Assembly: GCA_016788635.1 (NCBI GenBank)
Contig: JAEUSU010000005.1
Coordinates: forward strand, 1 to 64,000
DNA: 64,000 nt
Direction: 5' to 3'
From: Flavobacteriales bacterium
Lineage (GTDB): Bacteria; Bacteroidota; Bacteroidia; Flavobacteriales_F; PHOS-HE28
Shown in pieces: positions 26,801 to 34,708 of this stretch; position 1 is the stretch's first letter; every line of letters begins with the position of its first letter. Below the pieces are notes generated by a model that saw nothing but the letters and a program-made list of their open reading frames with translations, was not told the DNA's origin and ran no database searches. The position numbers and the translations under genes are program-made.

Positions 26801-26876
26801 GTTGGGGGTTGAAGGTTGATGCCGGGTTGGGGGTTGGTAAACCCTCGACCGGCCACATCCAACCCTCAACCTGCAA
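26801..26876. repeat. Palindromic repeat of the GGTTGAGGGTTGG family
   Basis: Arm GGTTGGGGGTTGG (26825-26837) pairs with CCAACCCTCAACC (26859-26871) at 12 of 13 positions, with a 21-base loop. A further GTTGGGGGTTGAAGGTTGAT-like stretch lies at 26801-26820. The right arm contains the stop codon of the aminotransferase gene (26866-26868). A related sequence lies in the metG linker. Confidence 0.7.
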
Positions 26877-28176
26877 TTTTATCCAGTTCCTCCTCCATGA
26901 TGTCCAGCCCTTTGTTCAGCAGCTCATCACTGATGACCAGCGGGCTGAGCACGCGGATGACGTTCTTGTCCGTGCCGGCGGTGATCACCACCAGATCGCG
27001 CTTGGCGCAGGCGTTCATCAACGCGGTGCAGGTCTCGGCATCCGGCTGCATGGGGTCGCCGTTCTTCACGAACTCCATGGCCATCATGGCGCCCAGGCCG
27101 CGCACATCGCCGATGCATGGGTGCTTCGCCTTCATCCTCTCGAAACGCTTGCGGATCACGTTGCCCACGTGCCGGCCTTTCGCGTTGATGTCGATCTCCT
27201 CCATGTAATTGAGCGTGGCCAAGGCTGCGGCGCAGCTCACCGGGTTGCCGATGTAGGTGCCGCCGATGCTGCTGGGGCCGGCCTTGTCCATGATGGCCGC
27301 CCTGCCCATCACGGCACCAATGGGCATGCCGCTGCCCAGGCTCTTGGCCCAGGTGCTCAGGTCCGGGGTCACGCCGAAGTGTTCAAAGGCGCTCCATGCA
27401 CCCGTGCGACCGAAACCAGCCTGCACTTCATCGAAGATCAAAAGAATGCCGTGCTTGTCGCACCAGGCGCGCAGGCCCTCCACATAGGCCTTGGGTGCCA
27501 CGTTGAAGCCGCCTTCGCCCTGCACCAGTTCAATGATCACGCAGGCGAGCGCTTTGGGATCGACGGTGTTGTGGGTGAGTTCCTCGAGGCGATGCAGTTC
27601 CGCCCTCACGAATTCGGCCTCGCTGCGGCCTGCGCCGTAACGGTAGAAGTTGGGGTATTGTGTGCGGTACACCTCCGGAGCGAAGGGCCCGCAATCCGGC
27701 TTGTAGCCCACCTTGCTGGTGAGGGTCATGGCCATGAGCGTGCGGCCGTGGAAGGCATCGGTGAAGCAGAGCACACCACTGCGCTTCGTGGCCTGGCGGG
27801 CGATCTTGATGGCGTTCTCCACCGCCTCTGCCCCGGTGTTCACCAGCATGGTCTTGGTGGGTCCGCCATGGGGCAGCAGGGCGTTGAGCTTCTCGCACAA
27901 GGCGATGTAAGGCTCATAGCTGGCCACATTGAAGCTCACGTGCAGGAACTTCTCCGCCTGTTCCTGGATGGCCTTCACCACGGGCGGCGGGCAGTGGCCG
28001 GCGTTCACCACGCCGATGCCGCCGGCGAAATCGATCAGTTCACGGCCGTCCTCGTCGATGATGGTGGCGCCGCTGGCCTTGGCCGCGGTGGCGTAGTTGA
28101 ACATGCCTACGCCGTTGGGCACGGCGGCCTTGCGGCGGGCAATAAGTTCCTGGCTCTTAGTCAATTGGTCTGTCAT
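26866..28176 (-). CDS. Class III PLP aminotransferase (4-aminobutyrate aminotransferase-like)
   Basis: 436 residues. Transfers the amino group of an omega-amino acid or diamine to a keto acid. Visible features are the N-terminal IDFAGGIGVVNAGHCPPPVV, the phosphate-binding VNTGAEAVENAIKIARQATK, AFHGRTLMAMTLTSK, the PLP-ring Asp in LLIFDEVQAGFGRTG and the Schiff-base Lys in TWAKSLGSGMPIG. The sequence is typical of the GabT group. It is the first gene of the minus-strand cluster; the next gene starts 81 bases downstream. The last codons and stop lie inside a repeat arm. In context it may act on GABA, putrescine or a related amine (inference). Confidence 0.93.
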   Translation of the reverse strand: MTDQLTKSQELIARRKAAVPNGVGMFNYATAAKASGATIIDEDGRELIDFAGGIGVVNAGHCPPPVVKAIQEQAEKFLHVSFNVASYEPYIALCEKLNALLPHGGPTKTMLVNTGAEAVENAIKIARQATKRSGVLCFTDAFHGRTLMAMTLTSKVGYKPDCGPFAPEVYRTQYPNFYRYGAGRSEAEFVRAELHRLEELTHNTVDPKALACVIIELVQGEGGFNVAPKAYVEGLRAWCDKHGILLIFDEVQAGFGRTGAWSAFEHFGVTPDLSTWAKSLGSGMPIGAVMGRAAIMDKAGPSSIGGTYIGNPVSCAAALATLNYMEEIDINAKGRHVGNVIRKRFERMKAKHPCIGDVRGLGAMMAMEFVKNGDPMQPDAETCTALMNACAKRDLVVITAGTDKNVIRVLSPLVISDELLNKGLDIMEEELDKIAG

Positions 28177-28247
28177 TTCAGGGGCGGCCCGTCAGCGCGG
28201 GCCCGGCCGCGAAGTTCGCAGCTTCCGGCCTTCAGCCGACCGGTCCC

Positions 28248-28270
28248 GGCCCTGAGCTTTCAACAGGGCC
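28248..28270 (-). terminator. Stem-loop downstream of the lamin-tail protein gene
   Basis: GGCCCTG (28248-28254) pairs perfectly with CAGGGCC (28264-28270) around a 9-base loop. It lies 18 bases beyond the stop codon of the minus-strand gene ending at 28289. No U-tract is seen, as is common in this genome. Confidence 0.4.
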
Positions 28271-28288
28271 GCTAAGGCGCAAGTGCCG

Positions 28289-30910
28289 TCAATCCAAGCG
28301 GTGCGCGAGGGTCACGGTCTTGCGGTATACTTCAATGTTGCCCGAAAGGTCATAGACCTCGAACCAGATGATGTAGGGCCCGATGCGCGCCTTGTCGCCC
28401 TCGGTGCGGATGCCGTCCCACGAGATGGCGCCGCGCGTACCCAGCAGGATGTTCTCCATCAGCCGTTTCACCTCGCGGCCTGCCAGGTCGAACACGGTCA
28501 TGTTGCCAACGAAGCCGGGCTGGTCGAAGCGGTAGGTGATGGTGAGCAGGTCCTGGTGCCCATCGTTGTCCGGGGAGAAGATGGCGGGGTCGATCGTCAT
28601 CTCACCCGTAGGCGCCGGTGCCGGAGCGTACTGCGAGTTGCGGAAGCCGGGTGTTGCCCATCCGGCATCCTGCGCAGCACTGGTCCAGTTGCTGTTGTCG
28701 CTGGTGGGGCGCGCGGGGTCCACACGCTCCAGGCTCACCCCCTCGGTCTTGCTGAGCAGCGTGAAATGCAGCCTGTCGCTGTAATCGAAACGGTCGAGCA
28801 TGCTGTTGTCCGCATGGCAGAAGACCACGCTGCCTGCGGTGTTCACATAGCTCGGCAGGCTCATCTGCAGGAAGCGTTCGGTGTGGCTTTGCGGGTAGCG
28901 GGTGGCGATGTCCGTGGGGTTGGGGGTGAGCAGGATGTACTCCCCCGGCATCAACAGGATGGGTTCCGTGGTGATGGTGCGGAAGTTGGCGATGACGCCG
29001 CTGCTCACGTTGGCCATCTGCAGGCCGGCCAGGCTCAACACTTTTTGCGAGCGGTTGAACAACTCCACGAAGTCGCTGCCGGTGCTGATGGGGTCGTACA
29101 GCACTTCGTTGATCACCACATCGCCCACTGCGATCACCTCCGGCAAGGCAAAGGTGGCGGTGTTGGCATCACCGATGGCATTGCCCGCACAGTCCGTGAG
29201 GCCTGAAACGGTGAGCGTGTGGATGATGCCGGGCACAAGCGCGGTGGCGAAGATCAACCCCACCCGGTCGTAACCAGGCGGTGTGTTGGTCACCTCGGCG
29301 ATGGAGAGTGGCGGATCGATCGCATAGTCGGCGGTGAGGACCGCGCTGGAGTCCAATGCTTCGCTGAAGAGCAGTGTCACCTGGGTGTCGCTGTTCACCA
29401 ATACGCCCGTCAACGCCGGAGGGGTGGTATCCGGTGTGGGGTCGAGCACGCTGTTCTCCTCGCCCGGCGTGCCGCCCAGTTCGTTGGTGCTCGCGATCCA
29501 GTTCAGCGCGCCGCTGCAGGGGTTGAAGGGGTCGATCTGCTCCAGGGTCCAGCCGCCCTCGGCCTTGTCCCCATCGCGGTACCAGCTGCTGCTGTAGTTC
29601 ACCCGGTCGATGGCCGTGTCATCCGAATAGCGGAGCGTGAGCTGGTCGGCGTCGTTGTTCAAGGAAGGAAGCGAACCCAAGCCGATGCGGTTGGGCCACG
29701 CGCTGAAGAGCGCCAGGTTCGAGGTGCTTACCAGTATCACAAACTCCCCCGGCCCGAGCAGATGAGCGGGCAGGGTCACGGTGCTGCTCGCATCGCTGAA
29801 CTTCCAGCCGGCCAGGTCGAAGTACTTGTCCGTGGTGGCGTTGAACAACTCCACGAACTCGGCGTCCGGCAAGCCCACCACGGGCGAGGGATCGGCCATG
29901 AGCTCATTGATCACCACCTCGCGATAGGCAGGCAAGTCCGGTGTGATGAAGGAGAACGGGAACGGACCACCGCTGACGAGCGCGTTACCAGCCAGGTCCT
30001 GCACACCACCTACAAGCAGGCCGTATTCACCCCCATTGCCCAGGGCCGACCCCGGTGTCAGATGCACCAGTGCGGCATTGCTGCCGGCCAGCACCGCGCC
30101 GGCCACTGCGATGAAAGGCAGGATGTCGTAGTTGTTCGCGTCCTGTGCCGTGGCGGGGTCCACGGGTTCATCGAAAAGCACATCCACCTGTGTGGCGCTA
30201 ACGGCCGTCACGGAAAGCACGTTGGGCGGGTCGAGGTCCACGGGAATAGGGCCCACAGTGAAGTCGTCGAAGAAGTGGTTGTTCACCGGCCCGGCCGCAC
30301 TGCTCTGCACCACCCAGATGCCGAAGTGCGTGCTGCTTTGATGGGTGGCATCCACCACGGTGCCGGCGTTGGTGTAACTGCCCAACGCGCCGTCGTCATA
30401 CCACAGCGTCCAGGAGTCCGTCACATCTCGCTCCACGCGGATGCGGAACGGGTTGTTGGTGCTGCTGTTCACAATGCCGTCCGGGCTTGCGATCAGGGAG
30501 AGCGAGCTGCCGCCGTCGCGCCGGAAAAGCTCCACGCGGTCCTGTGTGCCTCCCACGCGAACGAAGTAGCCGTTGAGCGGCGTGCCCAGGTCGGCCGCGT
30601 CGCTCATCAGGAACAGGTCCACGTAGTTGGTCCCACTGGTGGCGAACTTCAAGTTGATGAAGAACTCCCATCGCGCATCGGTGGCCTGGACGCTCGGTGT
30701 GCTCAGGTAATAGGTGGCCGCGCCGGGGCTGTTGCTGCGCAGTTCTTCGTTCACCACGGTGAACAGGAGGTCGTTCCCGCTCCACACCGGACCGCCCGTG
30801 AAGTCGCCATCGCTGAAGTCGTCGTTGAACTGGGCGCTCAGCTGGCCGGTGGCGATCACGACGTGCAGGAGGACAAGTATGCGCGGAAAGGCTTGCGGAA
30901 TGCGGCACAT
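28289..30910 (-). CDS. Large surface protein with Ig-like and lamin-tail domains
   Basis: 873 residues from the ATG at 30908-30910 (MCRIPQAFPRILVLLHVVIA), which starts a signal peptide ending near GQLSAQ. Then come a ~170-residue lectin/laminin-like beta-sandwich; two Big_5/SD-type Ig-like domains (PPNVLSVTAVSATQVDVLF and PPALTGVLVNSDTQVTLLF); two lamin-tail domains, each containing a VELFN motif (VVINELMADPSPVVGLPDAE and VVINEVLYDPISTGSDFVEL); and a C-terminal FlgD-like Ig domain (FSPDNDGHQDLLTITYRFDQ … VEVYDLSGN-like end). The protein is probably displayed on or released from the surface, perhaps via T9SS. It diverges from asd across a 52-base intergenic region. Confidence 0.85.
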   Translation of the reverse strand: MCRIPQAFPRILVLLHVVIATGQLSAQFNDDFSDGDFTGGPVWSGNDLLFTVVNEELRSNSPGAATYYLSTPSVQATDARWEFFINLKFATSGTNYVDLFLMSDAADLGTPLNGYFVRVGGTQDRVELFRRDGGSSLSLIASPDGIVNSSTNNPFRIRVERDVTDSWTLWYDDGALGSYTNAGTVVDATHQSSTHFGIWVVQSSAAGPVNNHFFDDFTVGPIPVDLDPPNVLSVTAVSATQVDVLFDEPVDPATAQDANNYDILPFIAVAGAVLAGSNAALVHLTPGSALGNGGEYGLLVGGVQDLAGNALVSGGPFPFSFITPDLPAYREVVINELMADPSPVVGLPDAEFVELFNATTDKYFDLAGWKFSDASSTVTLPAHLLGPGEFVILVSTSNLALFSAWPNRIGLGSLPSLNNDADQLTLRYSDDTAIDRVNYSSSWYRDGDKAEGGWTLEQIDPFNPCSGALNWIASTNELGGTPGEENSVLDPTPDTTPPALTGVLVNSDTQVTLLFSEALDSSAVLTADYAIDPPLSIAEVTNTPPGYDRVGLIFATALVPGIIHTLTVSGLTDCAGNAIGDANTATFALPEVIAVGDVVINEVLYDPISTGSDFVELFNRSQKVLSLAGLQMANVSSGVIANFRTITTEPILLMPGEYILLTPNPTDIATRYPQSHTERFLQMSLPSYVNTAGSVVFCHADNSMLDRFDYSDRLHFTLLSKTEGVSLERVDPARPTSDNSNWTSAAQDAGWATPGFRNSQYAPAPAPTGEMTIDPAIFSPDNDGHQDLLTITYRFDQPGFVGNMTVFDLAGREVKRLMENILLGTRGAISWDGIRTEGDKARIGPYIIWFEVYDLSGNIEVYRKTVTLAHRLD

Positions 30911-30927
30911 GGGGCGTGCCAAGGTAG

Positions 30928-30935
30928 TAGCTTCG
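30928..30935 (+). promoter_or_regulatory. Putative -7 element for asd
   Basis: TAGCTTCG lies 27 bases before the asd ATG in the short divergent intergenic region. It fits the TAnCTTYG pattern seen before other genes here. Confidence 0.35.
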
Positions 30936-30962
30936 CGGCCGCGGAATATTAACCGCAGCTTC

Positions 30963-31988
30963 ATGAAAGTCGCCGTCGTTGGAGCCACCGGTCTGGTCGG
31001 TGGGGTCATGTTGAACGTGCTGGAGGACCGCAACTTCCCCGTGGATGAATTGCTCGCGGTGGCCAGCGAGCGGAGCGTGGGTACCACCGTGCGCTTCCGG
31101 GGTCGTGAGGTGCCGGTGATCGGCATGGAGGAAGCCGTGGCCGCACGACCGGACATCGCGCTGTTCTCCGCCGGTGGGGCCACCTCATTGGAATGGGCGC
31201 CGCGCTTCGCGGCAGCGGGCGCGGTGGTCATTGACAACAGCAGCGCCTGGCGGATGATGCCGGACAAGAAGCTCATCGTTCCGGAGATCAACGGCCATCT
31301 GCTCACGGCGGAGGACCTCGCCCGGGCGAGCGGGCGCATCATTGCCAACCCGAACTGCAGCACCATTCAGCTGGTGATGGCGCTGGCCCCGCTGCACCGC
31401 CGGTACACCGTGCAGCGCGTGGTGGTGAGCACCTACCAGAGCGTCACCGGCACCGGCATGAAGGCCGTGAAGCAGATGGAGGACGAGCGCAGCGGGGTGG
31501 AAGGCGAGAAGGCCTATCCCTACCGGATCGACCGCAACGTGATCCCGCGCTGCGATGCGTTCCTGGAGAACGGCTACACCAAGGAGGAGATGAAGGTGGT
31601 GCACGAAACGCAGAAGATCCTCGATCCCGCCATCCGCGTCACCTGCACAGCTGTACGTGTGCCCGTCACCGGGGGGCACAGCGAAGCGGTGAACGTCACC
31701 TTCGCGCATGAATTCGACATGGACGAGGTGCGGCGCCTGTTGCGCGAAGCCCCTGGCATTGCACTGCTGGATGATCCCACACACGACCAGTATCCCATGC
31801 CCATGCTATCACAAGGGCGCGATGAGGTTTTTGTGGGCCGCATCCGGCGCGATGAGAGCCAGCCGCACACGCTGAACCTGTGGGTGGTGGCGGACAACCT
31901 GCGCAAGGGCGCGGCCACGAACGCGGTGCAGATCGCGGAATGGTTGGTGAAGCATGGGCAGGTAAGGATTACCGCCAGGGTAGGCTGA
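30963..31988 (+). CDS. asd: Aspartate-semialdehyde dehydrogenase
   Basis: Reduces L-aspartyl-4-phosphate to aspartate-semialdehyde, the branch point to lysine/diaminopimelate, threonine and methionine. 341 residues. The N-terminal NADP-binding motif is VVGATGLVGGVML; SAGGATSLEWA and the catalytic Cys in NPNCSTIQLVMAL follow, and the substrate-binding region is VPVTGGHSEAVNV with the active-site His. The start at 30963 (MKVAVVGATG) is the standard N-terminus. It stands alone, followed by an outer-membrane-like protein gene with its own promoter-like motif. Confidence 0.97.
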   Translation: MKVAVVGATGLVGGVMLNVLEDRNFPVDELLAVASERSVGTTVRFRGREVPVIGMEEAVAARPDIALFSAGGATSLEWAPRFAAAGAVVIDNSSAWRMMPDKKLIVPEINGHLLTAEDLARASGRIIANPNCSTIQLVMALAPLHRRYTVQRVVVSTYQSVTGTGMKAVKQMEDERSGVEGEKAYPYRIDRNVIPRCDAFLENGYTKEEMKVVHETQKILDPAIRVTCTAVRVPVTGGHSEAVNVTFAHEFDMDEVRRLLREAPGIALLDDPTHDQYPMPMLSQGRDEVFVGRIRRDESQPHTLNLWVVADNLRKGAATNAVQIAEWLVKHGQVRITARVG

Positions 31989-32004
31989 TCTGGAGCGAGT
32001 CCGC

Positions 32005-32012
32005 TATCTTTC
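32005..32012 (+). promoter_or_regulatory. Putative -7 element before the outer-membrane-like protein gene
   Basis: TATCTTTC lies 22 bases before the ATG at 32035 and matches TAnnTTTG except at the last base. Confidence 0.4.
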
Positions 32013-32034
32013 CGCTTCTTGGTTCCCCTCGGCC

Positions 32035-32919
32035 ATGCGGACGCTTATCCTATCACTCGCTCTTTGGCCGTTCGGGCTGGCTGCCCAGGACGACTATGCC
32101 CAGCCCCCGCAGCGCATGTGGGCGGTGCAGGATGTGTCGGGCACTTACGGGTCCATCATCCAGGATGAGGCCTTCTATTCACTGGGCGAGTGGCGGGCGA
32201 TGCTTCCGGGATCCCGGTTGCTCCAGGGGGATGTGCCGCCGATGAACGCTTGGTCTTATGGGTACGGTGCCTATGCCTACCCCTTGTTCACCGTATCAGC
32301 CGGCTTGAACCTCGATGGCCAGCGCCGGCCGCTGTCGCGCTATGACCGTCAGCTGCGTGTAAGCCTGTCCTATGCGCCGGAGAACGAAATGAATTCCAGT
32401 TGGGAGCGCCGGCGCACCGGTGTGTTCGACACCTTGGTGGGGCAGCATACGGGACAGGTCTTTGTGATCGATACCACGTGGTATGAACGCTACTCGGCGT
32501 TCTTCTATTATTCACGTTTGGAGGTGGACGCCTCCATGCTTTGGCGCCGCCGCACCGCCACGCGCTGGGGGTGGTACACCGGTGCGGGCATCTCCCTGGG
32601 CATGATCATCGGTGAGGATTGTTATGTGGACTACCGGACCGGTGTGCGGAGCTCCGGGTATTCCTTCAACCCACCGCTTGTCGACCAGGTGCGGGCTCGG
32701 GACAGTGAAATGCTCCGTGCGCCGAACGGTTTCAGCGGGGCCATGCGCGCGGTGATCGGTGCGGAGTTCCGGCTCGGCGCTTCCCATCGCTTCTGGAGCA
32801 GGTTGCACCTGCACTACGAACTGCAACCCATCCTTCAATACACCCAGTTCGCCGGCACCAACCTGCGGAGCGACATGGCGTGGCGCTCACAACTGGGGAT
32901 CCGTGCGCTGCTCCGGTGA
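32035..32919 (+). CDS. Predicted outer-membrane/secreted beta-rich protein of unknown function
   Basis: 294 residues with a signal peptide (MRTLILSLALWPFGLAAQ). The rest is rich in aromatic residues and alternating polar/nonpolar strands (AYAYPLFTVSAGLNLDG, AFFYYSRLEVDASMLWRRR, WGWYTGAGISLGMIIGEDC) and ends in LGIRALLR, consistent with a small outer-membrane beta-barrel. No specific family is recognised. The last 33 bases overlap the 3' end of lspA on the opposite strand. Confidence 0.7.
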   Translation: MRTLILSLALWPFGLAAQDDYAQPPQRMWAVQDVSGTYGSIIQDEAFYSLGEWRAMLPGSRLLQGDVPPMNAWSYGYGAYAYPLFTVSAGLNLDGQRRPLSRYDRQLRVSLSYAPENEMNSSWERRRTGVFDTLVGQHTGQVFVIDTTWYERYSAFFYYSRLEVDASMLWRRRTATRWGWYTGAGISLGMIIGEDCYVDYRTGVRSSGYSFNPPLVDQVRARDSEMLRAPNGFSGAMRAVIGAEFRLGASHRFWSRLHLHYELQPILQYTQFAGTNLRSDMAWRSQLGIRALLR

Positions 32920-33624
32920 GGGCCCACCATCCGCCTGTTCAGGCATCGCGTTCTCCGATACGACAGCAGGTGCGGTGTTCATGGCATCGGATCCTTCGCT
33001 CGTGTGCGGTTGCGCGTGGCGCTGCGCGAAAATGAGCCAGACGATGCCGCAGGTGATCGCCGCATCGGCGATGTTGAAGACCGGCCGGAAGAAGAGGATG
33101 TGATCGCCGCCCCAATAGGGCACCCACTGCGGCAGGCGTCCGTCCACCAGCGGGAAATAGAACATGTCCACCACGGCCCCGTGGAAGAGCGCGGCATAGC
33201 CGCCTTCCGGCGGGAAGAGCACGGCCTTTTGGTAGTGCGTGCTCTCACTGAAGAGCATCCCGTAGAACGTGCTGTCGATGATGTTGCCCAAGGCTCCGGC
33301 AAGCACCAGCGCGAGGCTGAGCACGAGCCCCTGACTTGCGCCGCGCCGCGCCTGCTGCACCAGCATGTAGCCGATGCCGATGACGGCCACGATACGGAAG
33401 AGCGTGAGCATGAGCTTGCCCATGCGCCCGCCGAACTCCAGCCCGAAGGCCATGCCGCGGTTCTCAATGAAGTGCAGGTAGGCCCAGTTCACACCTTCCC
33501 CGAAAAGGGGAATGGAGGCGTCGTAATAGAACGTGAGCTTGATCCAGACCTTCAGGGCCTGGTCTGCTGCGAGCACCAGCAGCACCAGCAGCAGGGCCCG
33601 CTTCAGTAGGGTCTTGCCTTGCAC
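32887..33624 (-). CDS. lspA: Lipoprotein signal peptidase (signal peptidase II)
   Basis: Cleaves signal peptides from prolipoproteins in the inner membrane. 245 residues. Family blocks in order: AADQALKVWIKL (first helix), ENRGMAFGLEF (conserved N-x-G-x-AF), the catalytic Asp in GALGNIIDSTFYG, and the second catalytic Asp in VFNIADAAITCGI. The C-terminal ~40 residues (after LIFAQRHAQ) are a polar extension that most LspA proteins lack. The start is 7 bases after dksA, in the order ileS-dksA-lspA common in Bacteroidota. Confidence 0.95.
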   Translation of the reverse strand: MQGKTLLKRALLLVLLVLAADQALKVWIKLTFYYDASIPLFGEGVNWAYLHFIENRGMAFGLEFGGRMGKLMLTLFRIVAVIGIGYMLVQQARRGASQGLVLSLALVLAGALGNIIDSTFYGMLFSESTHYQKAVLFPPEGGYAALFHGAVVDMFYFPLVDGRLPQWVPYWGGDHILFFRPVFNIADAAITCGIVWLIFAQRHAQPHTSEGSDAMNTAPAVVSENAMPEQADGGPSPEQRTDPQL

Positions 33625-33631
33625 GGCGTGA

Positions 33632-34660
33632 TCAGCCGTTCATCTGCTGCTTGGCCTCGATGCTCAGCGTGGCATGCGGCACCAGGCGCAGGCGCTCCTT
33701 GCTGATGAGCTTGCCGGTGACACGGCAGATGCCGTAGGTCTTGTTGCGGATGCGGAGCAGGGCGTCCTCCAGGTGTTTGATGAACTTCTCCTGGCGTGCG
33801 GCCAGCTGCGCGGTCTCCTCGCGGCTCAGCGTTTCACTGCCATCCTCGATCATTTTGAACGAGGGGCTCGTGTCGTCCGTGCCGTTGTTGTCGGTGTTCG
33901 CGAGTGTCTGCTTCAGCAGGTCGTAATCCTTGCGGGCCTCGTCCAGCTTGCGGTTGATGATGGTCTTGAACTCATCAAGCTCCTCATCGCTGTAGCGTTC
34001 CTTGTCGCCAGCCTCCAGGGTGCTCACGTGTTTCTTCACGATCGGCGCGGCCTTGGGCATCATGGGCTTGCTGGCCACACGTACAACAGGTGCGGCTGCG
34101 GCACCACGGGCGGCCTTCGGGGCCTCGTTCTTTTCGGTTCCTTTCTTCACAGGTGGGTTCGGCTTCACAGGGGCTGCGGCCTGGGTCGCGCTTTTGGGCG
34201 CCGCAGGCTTCGTCTCCGGTTTGGTTTCCTTCTTCACAACGGGAGCTGCGCTCGCTTTCGTCTGTTCCGGTTTGGCGGGCGGGGCCGGCTTCTTGGCCAC
34301 GACAGCTTTCGCGGGCGCAGGCTTGGCAGGTGCAGGTTTCGCCACGGCTTTCTTCACGGCCACCGGCTTCACCGGCTTGGCGGCCTTCTTCGGGGAGATC
34401 TTCGCCTTGACCGGTTTCGGTGCGGGCTTCGCCTTTTTCACCACGGCCTTTTTGGCTGCGGGCTTGGCGGGCTTGGCGGCTTTCTTAACGGGTTTGGCCA
34501 CGGCTTTTTTCACCGGCTTGGCAGCCTTCTTCGGTGCGGCCTTCTTGGCCACGGCTTTTTTCGCTGGCTTGGCGGCTTTGCCAGTCGCTTTTTTCACCGG
34601 TTTGGACGCGGCCTTCTTCACTGGCTTGGCGGCTTTTTTCGCTGCGGTCTTCTTAGCCAT
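33632..34660 (-). CDS. DksA/TraR-family protein with long histone-H1-like N-terminal tail
   Basis: 342 residues. The C-terminal ~120 residues are a DksA-type coiled coil and zinc-finger region: KERYSDEELDEFKTIINRKL, then EKFIKHLEDALLRIRNKTYG and CRVTGKLISKERLRLVPHAT. Only one of the four classical zinc cysteines is kept (CRVTG), the usual Bacteroidota form. Residues ~1-210 are an almost pure Lys/Ala/Pro/Val repeat (AAKKAAKPVKK-type units), likely disordered and able to bind nucleic acid. It probably modulates RNA polymerase; the tail's role is unknown. It lies between ileS (48-base gap) and lspA (7-base gap). Confidence 0.9.
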   Translation of the reverse strand: MAKKTAAKKAAKPVKKAASKPVKKATGKAAKPAKKAVAKKAAPKKAAKPVKKAVAKPVKKAAKPAKPAAKKAVVKKAKPAPKPVKAKISPKKAAKPVKPVAVKKAVAKPAPAKPAPAKAVVAKKPAPPAKPEQTKASAAPVVKKETKPETKPAAPKSATQAAAPVKPNPPVKKGTEKNEAPKAARGAAAAPVVRVASKPMMPKAAPIVKKHVSTLEAGDKERYSDEELDEFKTIINRKLDEARKDYDLLKQTLANTDNNGTDDTSPSFKMIEDGSETLSREETAQLAARQEKFIKHLEDALLRIRNKTYGICRVTGKLISKERLRLVPHATLSIEAKQQMNG

Positions 34661-34708
34661 GGCGGTACCCCTTAAAAATGGATCCGCAAATATAGACGGA
34701 AGCCCTCG

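Noticed and set aside
23270..28275. Two long + strand frames (773 and 944 codons) opposite the decarboxylase-to-aminotransferase cluster
   Set aside because: Antisense shadows: low-complexity composition, no motifs, while the minus-strand genes have complete catalytic sites.
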